Source: Pegoplata infirma (lineage: Eukaryota > Arthropoda > Insecta > Diptera > Anthomyiidae). Taken from it: 64,000 nucleotides of DNA. A model generated the notes under the pieces. That model searched no databases and was not told the origin of the DNA. It was given only the letters and a program-made list of their open reading frames with translations. Location of the stretch: contig OY992537.1 in NCBI GenBank assembly GCA_963921195.1, forward strand, positions 2,442,501-2,506,500, given 5' to 3'. Shown here piece by piece: positions 24,186-36,272 of the stretch. The translations under genes were made by a program, and so were the position numbers. How positions within the stretch are numbered: the first letter of the stretch is position 1; the number at the start of each line of letters is the position of its first letter.

Positions 24186-25299
24186 ATTCTAATGTTTTTG
24201 TTTTTTTTGCTACTTATTCATTTTTAAAAACAATCGTAAGCTCTCGCTACAAAAACAGAAATGTGCAAGTATTAGTAGCTATAGCAATTGAATGATTTAC
24301 ATATTGTTTGTTTTTAAAACTACACATATCGTCAATTTTGGTTGTTTAAGCTACTTTCTTCGTAGTAATTTAAACGCTGCTAAAGGGTGCGGAAAGTTTT
24401 TATTGAGAGTCTAAATGATTTCAAAAAAATTTCGTGAAAATCAATCACTTTCTTCTGCTCCCGCATAGCGGTTAAAGTATGATTTTTTTTTTTGGAAATT
24501 TTTACTTAATCCACGATGTGGGTGCCCAAAGATTTTTTTGATTTTTATGAGACTTCGGGGAGGCATTTGAAGTACGATTTTCATTTACATAAACCAAAAA
24601 AATTACAAATTTTTTATTAATTTTTTTTTTTTGTAGAAAAACCATGTTTTTTAGGAAAACCCGTTCAATACCGTTTCAATACCGGTACCGAAGGAAAAGG
24701 TTTTTGGATACCGGTATCCGATACCAAAACTAAGTTTCGGTATTGGTATTGGTACCGGTATTCAATTTAAAGGGTTTTGAAACGGATAACGGTATTGAAA
24801 AGGTATCGATTGCCATCATTGGTGAAATGTGTCCCAAATAGTTTAGATAGCTATTTCTTCAATCTTTAAAAAAAAAAATTATAAAAAAAAGTAAAAAAAT
24901 TTTTATTTTTTTTTTTTTCCAAAACATTTTTGATCATCAAATCGGACCCTTTTTCTTTGTTTAACTCACACTCAAAAAAAAAAATATTGTAAAACTAGCA
25001 AAAAAATGGTTAAAATTAGCAAAAAAAACTGTAGTTTTGGACGTTGCAAAAATTTTGGTAATATTAGCAAAACCATTTTGCTAATCAAAAAATTAGGAAA
25101 AAATGGTAAAATTACAAGAATACCATTTTATTTTTGTAAAAAATCAACCTTGTAAAATTATCAAAAAATATGGTGAAATTACCAAAAAAAATGGTAAAAT
25201 TGAAATAGATAAAAAAATTTGTAATTTGGTAAAAAAAAACTGTTTTATTTAGTAATTTTTTTTCTCTGATTAGTAGTTGATTTAAAATTTGGTGAATAT

Positions 25300-26020
25300 C
25301 CCAGCAAAACTTTGGTAATGGGTAGTGATTATATAACACATTACCAGGTAATGTATATACCTTATTTGTAGCATTATTTTAGGATGTCTTACCAAACCTT
25401 TGTTCCACAACGTATTATTTTCAAGTGAAAAATAATGCATTACTAATAATTTGCTACGTAATGCATGATTATTGGAAAAAATGTATTTCATATTTAATAT
25501 TTCTAAACATTAAATCATTGATGACTTGTATTTGGTTACATTATGTATTATTTGAAAGTTTGAAATAATGCATTATTTATAATTGTGTGCATAATGCATT
25601 ACAATAACATAAAAAATAATTATTTTATAAAAAAATGCATAAGTTTAAACTAGAGATGGGCTCACGACAGGAAATTTCTAACGACACACACTCACGAGCG
25701 TATTTTATCTACTTACACTCACTTACAATCACGTGAGTAAATTTAATACAAAATTACTTTTTCACTACTCGTAACACCTTATAAATTATCTTCTGGTATG
25801 CTATATTATTTCATTTCTCGTAACCTATAAAATATCATATATTTTACACCTTACTCGTATTCTTCGTTATAAATTTATGACTTATTTTATACCTTACTGG
25901 TATTCTTTGTGATAATGTGGATGCATTACTTTGAGTCTCATCGCCTGTTAAAATCATCAATGCTGCAATGTATAAAATAAGAGATCCTATACCTTATTTG
26001 GTAATCTAAGTTTTGCTGGG
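25300..26020. mobile_element. CCCAGCAAAAC TIR element with AATGCATTAC words
   Basis: The inverted ends CCCAGCAAAACTTTGGTAAT and ATTTGGTAATCTAAGTTTTG...CTGGG are nested in the 24969-26973 element. AATAATGCATTAC words occur in both orientations. A partial CACTCACG hAT-like end is present at 25651-25745. The flanks are AT-rich and the target duplication (AT or TAT) is ambiguous. Confidence 0.7.
25651..25745 (+). repeat. Solo left end of the CACTCACG hAT-like family
   Basis: It begins TAGAGATGGGCTCACGACAG and matches the 22838-23253 copy up to CACGTGAGTAAATTTAATAC. No right end follows. Confidence 0.75.
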
Positions 26021-26089
26021 ATACTAAAAAAAATTTTGTCTGTTTTTGAGCACCACATTCTTTAAATGTAGTAATAGCAGCATATTACT

Positions 26090-26199
26090 TCAGTTGTTGG
26101 ATGGTTTCTTCGGCTTGATGGTGGCAGCATCTTCTTTTGCCTTCTTCTCAGCAGCTGTAGTTGCAGTAACTGGACTTCCAACAACATCAAAATCCAAAA
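26090..26199 (-). pseudogene. Possible captured 3' end of a gene, unidentified
   Basis: The minus strand reads an open frame of about 36 codons ending in TGA at 26090-26092. Its last residues are KKAKEDAATIKPKKPSNN, a lysine-rich tail unlike the homopolymer-driven frames nearby. A shorter degraded copy in the same orientation lies at 26604-26700, sharing AAAAAATCATT, GATGCTGCCAACACCAT and CCATCCATCAACTG. Both lie in the core of a TIR element. I cannot name the parent gene, and a chance frame is possible. Confidence 0.3.
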
Positions 26200-26973
26200 T
26201 GATTTTTTTTCACTTAAAGAACAACACTTCACTTTTTTTATTTTTTTTTTCGTCATTTTTTTAGCTTAAGTAGAACAAATGAGATTTGCGTAGTAGTCTA
26301 CACAAGAAATTTCTTACATTTTCAGGTAAAATTTGTAAAAAATTAACAATTTTTTTTTCGAATTTTTAATTTTTTTCACATGTATTTAAAAAAAAAATAA
26401 AAAAAACTTTTGGATATTGAAGATTAGATATCTAACTATGTGTTAAAATTTAAAAAAAAATAATTTTTCAAAATTATCAACTTTTTATTAACAATTTAGG
26501 TGGCAAATTTTAAAAAATTTTCATATAAAATTAGCAAAAAAATATGGTAAAATTAGCAAAAAATATGGTAAAAAATACTAAAAATTGTGTAGCCTATTTT
26601 TGAGCGCACATGCAGTTGATGGATGGCTACTTTGCTATGGTGTTGGCAGCATCATCAATCTGCAATGATTTTTTTACACTAGAACACTTAAAACTATTTT
26701 TTTTTTTAAACTAAGAAAAAATAAAAATAAAAAGTATTACCATTTCTTTAAGGAAAATACAAATATTTTTGCTAAAATTATAGTAAAATAAAAAAAAAAA
26801 AAACTAGCAAGAAAATATAGTAAAAATACCAAAAAATTTTTGTATTTTACCAATAGTAAATTGCCAAAAAAAACTGTAAAAGTTAAATTTTTACAATTTT
26901 TTTTGCTAAAGTTTGGTTGAAGTAAATTACAACACCTTTTACTAATATTTTGACTAAGTTATTTTTTTGAGTG

Positions 26974-28853
26974 CAAAAGAAAGCTTAGGTCATTTCCTTT
27001 AAGAGCTATGAGGTCGCTTATTGTGATGCGAGTGGGATATCTATAAGAAAGAAAATTTCAATCACACTTTTGTTATTTTTTTATTATTAGTTGAAATATT
27101 GCTATTTTAAAAGAGTTCTAAAGGTTGCCCCCCCCAAACAATTGAACATTGGCCTTCAACTAAACTTACCTAAAAATGTTTAAAGAATTTAAGGATTAAT
27201 TTTGATTTATTGCAACCGACTTAAATATTCTATTATTTTTTTACATTTTTTGCATTAATATTTTTAACTAAATTAACTCCATCTTTAAAAATTATTCAAC
27301 CAAAGTAAAATTGTTATGAAAAAAAAACAAATAAATTTAAATGCAATATTTAATAAAAGCGTTTTATTAGCATTTTGGAGAAATATCAAAGTAACAATTG
27401 AAATGTTAAATTTTCTTCTTGGTTTCTCATGCAAAAGTTATAATTTTGCTATTTTGCTATATTTCCTTGTGATTTTTTTTTTGCATGTCAATTGTATATG
27501 ATTTTTATGTTTGAAAAACTCTTATAATAATTTCAAGATTTTTAAATTCAATTTGTAGCCAGTTCTACGTTTTATTTAATATAAATTTGCAAAATTGCTC
27601 TGTAAAGGTAAGTAACTGTAAAATTTTAATTGCAACATTTTTGCATTTTCACGGTATTACGGTTTTAGAATGAAAACATAATAAGAAAATATTTACAATA
27701 TGTATTTTTTATATAAAATTCAAGCAAGAATTAAAAGGGGTATAGCCAAATGATGACAGAGAGATGAATGCAGTTTGGGTAAATTATCAGTAATTCTAAT
27801 TTATAATTTTAAAATATATTTTGACTAGGTTTATTATAGCTCGAGGTAATTTTTCTTTACTAACTACAACCATGATATTCTAATAGAATAGTTTTTCAGA
27901 ACATTATTTTTCATTATTTAAGCATACCTATGACAATTAGGGTAACATAAGATTTTAAAATTTTATTACAAAACACAAACTGACATGGCTTATACAAAAT
28001 CCTACATCAAAACATTTTCGACAAGTGTAATTATTTATAATTTTGTAGTAAGATCACGATCATTGATCTCTTGGATATAACCACAAGACGCTTCATAATA
28101 TAAAATCATTCATAAATTACAATTAATAATTAAAAAAATAAACAAACAGATGCTTGGAGAATAAAAAAAGAAATAGACGACTGCCTTAAATATCTGACCA
28201 CACAATTTTAAAAATGATCATGAATATTTATTTTTGTAAGAAATATTGTACGTATTTTATAAAACAAGTAAAAATTTTAAGTCCGTCTTTGTCGAATCCT
28301 TCAATACCCTAAACAATGTCCAAAAGATTCTTAAAAAAAATCGGTCTAGAGTGATCGTACTTACAAGGAAAGTATCTCAACCCTTATGAACCGATTTGCC
28401 GGAAACTTAAAATATATATAAAAGAGACGATTTTAAGGTTGGGGTGTCTCAGGATATCGGCCATATCGGGGATTTAAGCGTTAAAAAATGGGTAAAAAAT
28501 GGCAAAAAAATCGTTTTTTTGGACGAGCAGTTAATAGCAAATATTACTAAGATGACTTTTTTTGAATTTCGTCGATCGCCGGACAAATTATAGTTCGGTT
28601 TGGTCTAAAAACTCTATGTTTTAATTTTTAGCCAAATCAGACATAATTAACCCGTGCCTTTTGCGGGGTTAAAGTTTTGCCAAAAAAAAAAAATCCCATA
28701 CAAACTAAATTTTTTTTTTTAAATTTTTTATTTTGTTTGTTTATTATTTTGCTTGATTAGATTATTAACGACTAAAAATATTCTTTTGGTGGGATAAACC
28801 CTTCCACTTCAAAATTGAGTTCGTAATAAAAAATTTAAGCCGTTGGAGTCCTA
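26974..28853. other. Non-coding, mostly unique
   Basis: AT-rich, without a recognisable gene. CTTACAAGGAAAGTATCTC at about 28361 resembles the ACTTACAAGG ends elsewhere, and the following phrase GGAAACTTAAAATATATA recurs near 57640. A C-run lies at 27128. Confidence 0.4.
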
Positions 28854-29098
28854 CCCAGTTGGAAAATGTGTCACTGAGGAAATTTCCACAGTGATTCCTT
28901 GAGGAAATGTCTTCAGGTTCTGACAAACCATAGGTAATCCTTGATGACATGTCCTAACATTGTCAGCACTGAATCTTTGCTTTAAGAGTGCGGACAATTC
29001 CTCTAAGACGTCTAAAAGGAAATGTCTTCAGAATATCAGTATATTAAATTAGAATTTTAAATCTGGGGAACTCTTCAATTTTCAAGAAAAAGATGGTA

Positions 29099-30078
29099 CA
29101 CCAAAACCCCGGTTTGCGTCGTTAATTGGGACCGGAGAACGCGACGCAAACCGAAACGACGCAAACCGAAGCACGATTTTTCATACATTTGTATTGATTT
29201 TCATTTAATTGGTTCCGAGATTCATAACTTTAGCAGAAAAATAAGATTTTTCAATAAAAAATGCAATTATTTTTGTATTTTTGTACCCTCCACTTAGTGA
29301 TAGAGGGTATATATAAGTTTGTCATTCCGTTTGTAACTCATCGAAATATCGGTCTGGGACCCCATAAAGTATATATATTCATGATCCCCGATCGATTTTA
29401 AGACATTCTAGCGATGTCCGTCTGTCCGTCTGTCTGTGGAAAATGCTCTCGCGGACAAAATATTGCACAGAGATGACTGAAACTTAACATATAGTATATT
29501 GGAAGTTCTCCCGAGAAGTTTGGTATTGCATTTGAGCGATATCGGTTCAGCGGTTCAAAAGTTATAAACGAAAATGTAAGCACACCTCAAAAATTTCAAT
29601 ACATTCAACATAACCTAAAAATACAAAATGCTTTAATTCGGCTTCTGGTTGACATATGTTAACATAATTGAACACCAAATGCTATTTAAACAAGTACGAA
29701 CATATTTTTTGACAAAAAAATAAAAAAAATCGCGGATTTTTTTTTACCAAAATTTTTTTTGCGGAAATTTTTTTTGCGGAAATTTTTTTTTCAAAAGTAA
29801 TTTCCTTTTAAATAAAGTTGTTTGCAGTAATCTTTTTGAAATTGTGGAGGGTATCACTACATTCGGCAAGGCCGAATTTAACTTTTTTACTTGTTTGTTT
29901 TAGCTTTGTACACACATTTTTATATCAACGACGCAAATCGAAGCACTGGCGACGCAACTTCGAAGCCATGAGACGCAAACTGAAACCAAAACGACGCAAC
30001 TTCGAAATCACAGAAATTTGAAAACGACGCAACTTCGAAACGACGCAAACCGAAGCGACGCAAACCGGGGTATTGGTG
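29099..30078. mobile_element. pogo-like element with CGACGCAAACCG words
   Basis: The ends CACCAAAACCCCGGTTTGCG and CGCAAACCGGGGTATTGGTG are flanked by TA (29097-29098, 30079-30080). The arms repeat CGACGCAAACCGAAG and ACGACGCAACTTCGAA. A DINE-1-like element fills the middle. Confidence 0.8.
29283..29896 (+). mobile_element. DINE-1/Helentron-like element
   Basis: It starts TACCCTCCAC with a GAGGGTA partner forming a 5' stem, has a GTCCGTCTGTCCGTCTGTC microsatellite near 29417, and repeats GTGGAGGGTA near the end. It ends with the hairpin ATTCGGCAAGGCCGAAT followed by ACTTGTTT. These parts in this order match the DINE-1/mini-me plan (GTCY microsatellite, subterminal inverted repeats, 3' stem-loop). 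It is nested in 29099-30078. Confidence 0.75.
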
Positions 30079-30171
30079 TAATATTATTGATTTAATTAAA
30101 ATAAAATCAAAATTTAACAAGTAGAATAAAAGTAATAAATAGACAAACAATTTTCAAAATAGAGTTTTGAA

Positions 30172-30232
30172 CAAGTAGTTAGGTGCGAGACTAATAAACT
30201 GGAGGTTCCAGGTTCAAATCCCGTTGGGACTA
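30172..30232 (+). repeat. tRNA-like module (degenerate)
   Basis: An A-box-like GTAGTTAGGTGCGAGACT is followed by a B-box-like GGTTCAAATCCCG. Stems are poor. It lies inside the CCCAGTTGG element. Confidence 0.5.
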
Positions 30233-30552
30233 AAAAAGGCGAAAAGTTTTTTCTAAATATGAGAAAGATAATTTATAAAGGAAAATGGATAAAAGTAAAA
30301 ACTAAAGGAAATACGAAAATTTTTTGTATTTTCGCATGACCTACGTCAGACATTTCCCCAAAGAGGTCTTAGGTGACATGTCCCCAGAAGGTCAGCCCTG
30401 ACCACTGCTGACTTTGAGTGAGGACATTTTGAAAATTTGTATGAAACTGTCCTCAACCCAGTACATAGAGATGTCTTGTGGATGTCAGCAGTGACTCTGA
30501 CATGTCACCGCTCCGTCACTGTGGATGGCTCGAGGACGTTGCCAACTGGGTA

Positions 30553-31226
30553 CTCTTAAATTTTTTAAAAAATTGTATCAAAAAATAAGTAAAACAACTT
30601 TCATTTCTAATTAGCAAACTTTTAGCTTATTTTTTGGTGAAATAAATACTTTAACTAAAGTCTCATTTTCTGGGGATGTGACCCTTTAAAAATCGGTCAT
30701 AATCCCACTGGGGGATATGACCATATCCTGTTGGGACTACGACCAAACATTTTTGGTCATAAAAGCAAATATTTTTAAGTAATTTGGAAATTTTTTAAAA
30801 AAATGTTAAACCCATACCAATTTTAGAGGGAGGGGTGGCCCGGTTGACGAAGAAACCCTCATATATATATTTTCCAATATGTATCAAACGAAATGATAAA
30901 ATTTTATATATCCTGTAAGTATTATAACAGTGAAGGGTAAAAAAAATATTGTACATAGTAAGTTTGATTTCTGTTTTATTTTTACGAGTGTGGTATGTAC
31001 GTATGTATAAGTAATATTTATGTAAATAAACACAGACGTTTTGTATCTATTCTAAAACGATAACAATTAAGATGCGGTAATTTGATATCAGACTCAAAAT
31101 ATAATACAAACATCATCATAATATTGAAATGATTATCGCAAAGATGAATAAACAACAATTATGAAACTGAACGAAACAATTCAATGAAAAGTCACGTTTT
31201 ATTGGATATTCAAATTTACATTTCTA
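30553..31226. other. Non-coding, fragment of ATAATCCC-word element
   Basis: Around 30670-30770 there are GGTCATAATCCCACTGGGGG phrases like those of 39808-40286. The rest is AT-rich and unassigned. Confidence 0.45.
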
Positions 31227-32422
31227 CCCTGCAAACAATAGGGCGATATATTGCCTAAAAGATATTGCGGTAATATTATAAATTTATCATTTCAATAAAT
31301 ATATTAAAATTGTGTTTTGATCGAATGGATGAAATTTCCAAGATAAAGAAATTATATTTTGAAAAATTTTCTTTTTATATAAAAAAACAAGTAAGAAAGT
31401 TATAGTCGGTCAAGACCGGCCATATAATACCCTACACCGGCGTTTCCCGGAAAATGGGTCCCAAGTTCAAACATGGACCGATGGTATCTATCTTTTGTTA
31501 AATCTTTAATAACTGTAAAAAAACAAATGTACCGCTTTAACTGAATATCGTGCGAAATTTGTATATGGGTCTAGGTCCAAAAATGGTCCGAGTATAATCA
31601 GATTTGATAAGGTTATTAAAGTACGCGTTTAATACATACAAGCAAAATTTTAATGCAATATTTTTGATTTTCATGAAATTTGAGAGATTTTTGTGAATAT
31701 CGGGAAGGTGGTTTGTACAAGAAGATCCGATTGCTTTAAAATTCGGCATGGTGATTTGTGAATACAAAACACGATTACCTGCCAAATTTCGATATGATCC
31801 CTATGTATGGGGGTTAGGTCAAAATATGGACCGATTTCCAATTTGAATAGGCTTCGTCCTTGGGCCAAAAAAAATCTACTCAAAAAGTGATTCTGTGTCG
31901 ATCGGTATGCTTGAAGGTGGGTCTAGGACCAATATTTTGGGTAGTTACAAACATCAGCACAAACTTATTATACCCTGTACCACAGAGTCGTGTAGGGTAT
32001 AAATATGCATAATATTGTATATAATTTGTAAAAAGTATTAAAAGATTGGTCGAAACGTTGTAGACATCGTTATTAAGACATTGCAAATGCTTTTTAAATC
32101 CTTAAAAAAGGATAAAAAAATACATTAAATTTTAAAGTGTTTTTCCGCATTAAGAAGCATATAAAGCAATATTTTCGATTTATCATTTTAAAGATATTTC
32201 GGCGCTACAGATGTATCTCTTATTATTCATCCATATGAATTCTGGCGATATTACTTTTTCATCGCCAAGACGAATTGTTTTAAATTTTCGGAATGTATTG
32301 CTTCCGGGTAACACGGGTTTCTCCTGAAAGGTATATCGCCGTCAATACGAATTCGATAAATGAAATTTATCGTCTCGGCAATATAACCGGCAAATCGATG
32401 TCGTATTACTTTGTTTGCAGGG
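31227..32422. mobile_element. CCCTGCAAAC TIR element with GGCGATAT words
   Basis: The ends CCCTGCAAAC and GTTTGCAGGG are flanked by TA (31225-31226, 32423-32424). Subterminal words GGCGATATT, CGGTAATATT and ATATCGCCG occur on both sides. A DINE-like element is nested in the middle. Confidence 0.8.
31385..32004 (-). mobile_element. DINE-1/Helentron-like element, CTACACC subtype
   Basis: On the minus strand it starts with a hairpin around TATACCCTACAC...GGTACAGGGTATA. It ends GGTGTAGGGTATTATATGG, hairpin CGGTCTTGACCG, then ACTTGTTT. The architecture is the same as the copy at 29283 with different sequence. A second copy lies at 34968-35757. Confidence 0.7.
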
Positions 32423-32979
32423 TACATACAAACAGTGTTACCGTTGTGCGACTTTAGTTGCAATTTGCAACCTTTTTGACACTCTGAGACTTTTTGTGCG
32501 ACTTTTTTAAACTTGTCTTATTTTGCAACTTTTTCCAACTTTGTGCGACTTTTTTCCCCTTTTTTGTTAAGTGAAATATATTTTTCTTTTTTAAACCATA
32601 TACTGCGAAATTACACAAATTTTAAATAATTTTACCAAATATTCGAATTTTAGATTTTTACATTATTTACATTGTTAAAATGCATAGTCAAATGAAAACA
32701 AAAATCATAAAAAAACGGAATTACGATAAAAATATGTATCGTCCATTCCAAAATATATTGCCCAATCCATAAGATATAGTCCATTCCTTTAGATATATCC
32801 TATACTATCGTAAAATATTGCATGGAAACACACTTATGAAATAGATATAGGTTGTTGGTATGGTCAAACAAATTTTGGGGGGTAAAAATGAATGAGGGTT
32901 TGGGTTAAAAAACAATTGGGCTTCGGTCATACATTTGACGCCTCCAGAGGCACCCTTGGGACAGTTGGGGCACAGACTA

Positions 32980-34090
32980 CACTAAGAAAATTATGTCATT
33001 AACTGTTTGTAGGTTATTTTAAAATGTAATCAGAAAAGTTATTTATAAAAAAATCACTTATTTTATAAAGGATTTCATGTTTTCTACTATTTCTGTAGTT
33101 TAAAAAAAATAATTAACTGTCTTAATAATGAATTTTTCGTTACATTAAATTTTGTCAGTAAAAAATTTCTTATACATTTTTAATGTTTTTTTATACAAAA
33201 TAGTGTTTATAAAAAACTGACATTTTGGAAAACCGGTTTCTCGGTTAACCGAAAATCAGCTTTTTCGGTTAACCGGTTTTCTCGGTTAAACCGGAATAAA
33301 AAAACCGGTTTTTTTTTTCTTTAACTGAAAAAACCAAAAAATACTTGAAAATAGGTGATTTTTATTAAATAATAAAGCGAATATAGCTTAAGTTAACATA
33401 TTTGTTTCTTTCAGCAAGGTTTGAAAATTTTACGCTATAAAAGAGCGATATTTAAATAATGAACTTTAATTGACCATATTCACTAGAACTTCAATTTAAT
33501 TTGTATTGGTTTTATTTAGAAAAATACATTTATTTGTTATAAGTAAATTGCAGTTCCGAATTTTATTTTTATTTTCTTTTATTGACATTTTCGCCATTAA
33601 CTGGGATTTTAGTATCTGGTTAACAGTCACTTATTTAGTTTTTCATGAAATGTTCAAAAAACGCTGACAACGGTGAGTATTTAAAATTTTTACCAGTTTC
33701 GGAATAAAATTCCTATTTAGAAAATTATTTCTTGAAGACAAAAAATATTTTAGACATACTTTATCGCGGATTTTTAATGTGTTTTCAACGAAATTTTGAA
33801 AATATCATAAAAAAATAAGTGTAAATCCTTAATATTTGCGAAAATATTCCGTTTTGAATGTATTTAAAAAACCGGTTAACCGGCAGAAAAAAACCGGTTT
33901 TCGGTGCACCGGAAATCTTCAATTCCGGTTAACCGGTTTGCAAAAAAACCGAAATTTTAGGAAAAAACCGGTTTTTCGGTTAACCGGTTAACCGGTTTAT
34001 AAACACTAATACAAAATAAGTAAATATTCATTTGTTTTTTAATGTTTTGGTTAGTCAAATTAATCAAATTCGTAGATTAATTTGAAAAAA
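32980..34090. mobile_element. CACTC-family TIR element, truncated
   Basis: It begins TA CACTAAGAAAATTATGTCAT, the same end as the right end of 3295-3690, and continues with ACAGTTAA and TAGGTTATTTT words. After the nested element, AATGTTTTGGTTAGTCAAATT continues the family. The right terminus is not found. Confidence 0.6.
33201..34008. mobile_element. hAT-like element, AACCGGTT words
   Basis: The ends TAGTGTTTATAAA and TTTATAAACACTA are flanked by a perfect 8-bp duplication ATACAAAA (33193-33200, 34009-34016). The arms are arrays of TTAACCGGTT and AAACCGGTTTT. The related element at 3295-3690 shows the uninterrupted target TTTTGTAT. Confidence 0.9.
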
Positions 34091-34967
34091 TTAACCATAT
34101 GGGTTAAGACTGCTTTTTTGACACCTGTCACTTATGTCGAGTCTGTATTAGTATGTGGTTAGGGCTTAGGTATGTTTGAAAAAAATGTTAGGGACGAAAA
34201 ACTAATGGGGATCGATCTCCCATTTTATTTTTGTTTGGGCGTAAAAATCCACAAAAATCCTCACAACTGCCCCAGAGACGCCAAAAAAGAGTTACATTTT
34301 GACTCCCTAATACAAAAAAAAATTATAAAAAAATCTTTAACCCTTAAAAAAAAGTGCAACTTTTATTTGGTAAAACGACTTTTTTGTGCGACTTTTTTTG
34401 TAAAAAACGACTTTTTCTGCGACTTTTTCAAAATTCTCAACGGTAACACTGCATACAAATGTATCTTTGTAGAGTAAATTTAAAAGTTCTATGTAAAAAA
34501 TAAAAAAAAAAAAGTTAAAACTAAATGAACGCAATGATCTGTATGTAAATTAAAAATGAGATGATTGCATGTGAAAATCTATCCAATCAACTTACATACA
34601 TTTGAAATATGGAAATTACTTTGTTTAGTTTGTAAATATATATGAGGTCATATTCGGAAATTGTAAAAAAAAAAAAACAAAATCGAGTTAAAACAAAAAC
34701 ATAACTATGGATAAATTACAACGAAGCAGTGAATATCTGAATTAGTGGTAGATTACATGCATATTGTACGCATTTGTACAAGGTGCTGCATAAATTTGTG
34801 TAAATTGTTTATTCTTGTATGTAGAGATGGGCCCGTGAGTGAATTTTTAGTGACGATAGTGCATGCATATGTTCTCGTCGAAAAAAGGTTTCTTTTTTAA
34901 GATTTCACGAAATTCTAAAGGCTGGTAAGGCCTACAAACGTAAATATAAAGTAGACTCTACAATATT

Positions 34968-35757
34968 AACAAGTAGGAAAGTTATAGTCAGTCAAGACCG
35001 ACCATATGATACCCTACACCAGTGTTTTCCGGAAAATGGGTCCCAAGTCCAAACATGTACCGATTGGACCTGTCTTTTGTTAGATCTCTATTTAGTGTAG
35101 AAAACACAACAGATCAAAGTTTGAGGAATTGGTTTATTTTTTTGTCAATAGACCGATTTAACTGAACATCGCTCGAAATATTTATATGGGGCACCAATGG
35201 TCCAATTATATTCCGATTTAATTAGGCTAAAGTACACGTTTAACACCTAAAAATTAAATTTTTATCAAATATTTAAATTTTTATGAATTTTGAGGGAATT
35301 ACGTGAACATCGGGAGGGTGGTTTGTATAGGGACTACCAGAAGGACTGACCCGATTCCTTTGAAATTTAGAATGATGATTTGTGAATACAAAATATGATT
35401 ACCTGCTAAATTTTAAAGCGATATCTAATATAATACGGTTATTAGAGTAATTTAAGCCGAATCCAAAGGGGGCGTTTGTATAGGCGCTAGGTCTTAATAT
35501 GGACCCAATTTCAATAGGCTTCGTCCTTGGGTCAAAAGATGCTTAAGTTTCAAGTCAATTGATTGAAAATTGCGAACTATAGCGTGCTTAAACTGATAGA
35601 TGGACAGACGGACGGACATCGCTAAATCGACTCAAAAAGTAATTCTGAGTCGATCGGTATGCTTGAAGGTAGGTCTAGGACCAATATTTCGGGTAATTAC
35701 AAACATCAGCACAAACTCATTATACCCTGTACCACAGAGTGGTGTAGGGTATAAAAA
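34968..35757 (-). mobile_element. DINE-1/Helentron-like element, CTACACC subtype
   Basis: It is a longer sibling of 31385-32004 in the same orientation. It carries a GTCCGTCCGTCTGTCC microsatellite on the minus strand near 35600, a 5' hairpin at 35720-35757, and a 3' GGTCTTGACTG hairpin followed by CTACTTGTT at 34968. Confidence 0.75.
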
Positions 35758-36272
35758 TCAGTTGTAAAAAAATATCGTAATTTTTTTTCAATTAAAATTA
35801 TATTTGATATTAAATATAACTTCAAGTTAACATTGCAATTGATTAAATTAATATTTTAATTGAATTTTTAACTTTGCTGAAAAACTAAAATAAATCGTTT
35901 TCGTATGAATTTTTGGAAAAATTTAGTTTTTAAGACCCAAAGTTTAGGGCCCTGTAGCGACCTCTAAACCTTTATGAACACTTTTTTCAAAAATCAAGTG
36001 CTATTTTCTCAAAAATCCCACTTTGGGTATATTAACCAACATAACGTGATACTTTTAAACCTTCGTAATCAAATGTCGACTAGGGAAAACTGGGCAGAAA
36101 ACTGAAATCTCAATTTAAATGGATGGATAACAGATTGAGATAGGTACGGATTCGGGTGTGCACAACTGCAGCCGATTTTGTCCCTTAAAAACTCATTCTA
36201 CAATTAGTGGCAACCCTGGCAATTCCAGTTGAAAAAATGTTGTATTATAAATTTTTAAAATTGTAACAATAA

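Larger units (their letters stand above)
21823..24379. mobile_element. hAT-like element, GTAGGCTAC words
   Basis: The ends CAGCGTTTGAAAGG and AATTTAAACGCTG are flanked by a perfect 8-bp duplication CTAAAGGG (21815-21822, 24380-24387). The arms hold GTAGGCTACA and TACTACAGTAT word arrays. Three younger hAT-like elements are nested inside, which explains its 2.56 kb length. Confidence 0.8.
18764..24821. mobile_element. Compound hAT-like element, GGTATCGATACC words
   Basis: The left end CAAGGTTGGCAATCGA and right end TCGATTGCCATCATTG are inverted. The flanks GTAAAATG (18756-18763) and GTGAAATG (24822-24829) match at 7 of 8 bases. Subterminal blocks (18780-18920 and 24660-24821) repeat GGTATCGGTACC words. 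Within it, inverted segments at about 21655-21800 and 24515-24665 share TTGGGCACCCACATCG. The 6 kb size comes from later nested insertions. It could instead be two separate half-elements, but the flank match argues for one. Confidence 0.6.
24969..26973. mobile_element. CACTC-family TIR element with GGTAAAATTAGC words
   Basis: The termini CACTCAAAAAAAAAAA and TTTTTTTGAGTG are flanked by CA on both sides instead of TA. The arms repeat GGTAAAATTAGCAAAAA words. Interior to it are the nested element 25300-26020 and two related, possibly gene-derived segments (26090-26199, 26604-26700). Confidence 0.7.
28854..30550. mobile_element. CCCAGTTGG TIR element with GAGGAAATGTC words
   Basis: The ends CCCAGTTGG and CCAACTGGG are flanked by TA (28852-28853, 30551-30552). 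The arms repeat GAGGAAATGTCTTCAG and GAGGACATT words. The element at 29099-30078 is nested inside. Without that insertion the host would be about 717 bp, and the tRNA-like module at 30172-30232 would fall near its midpoint. Confidence 0.8.
32433..34451. mobile_element. hAT-like element, GTGCGACTTTTT words
   Basis: The ends CAGTGTTACCGTTG and CAACGGTAACACTG are flanked by a perfect 8-bp duplication CATACAAA (32425-32432, 34452-34459). The arms (to about 32560 and from about 34360) repeat TTGTGCGACTTTTTT. It carries a CACTC-family element (from 32980), which in turn carries 33201-34008. Confidence 0.85.

Noticed and set aside
28335..28380. Another tRNA-like module (GGTCTAGAGTGATCGTAC)
   Set aside because: It shares the A-box-like phrase of 49144 but has no B-box downstream.
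34172..34477. 101-codon open frame
   Set aside because: It spans the GTGCGACTTTTT arm of a hAT-like element and is rich in Lys/Phe from A/T runs; no domain.
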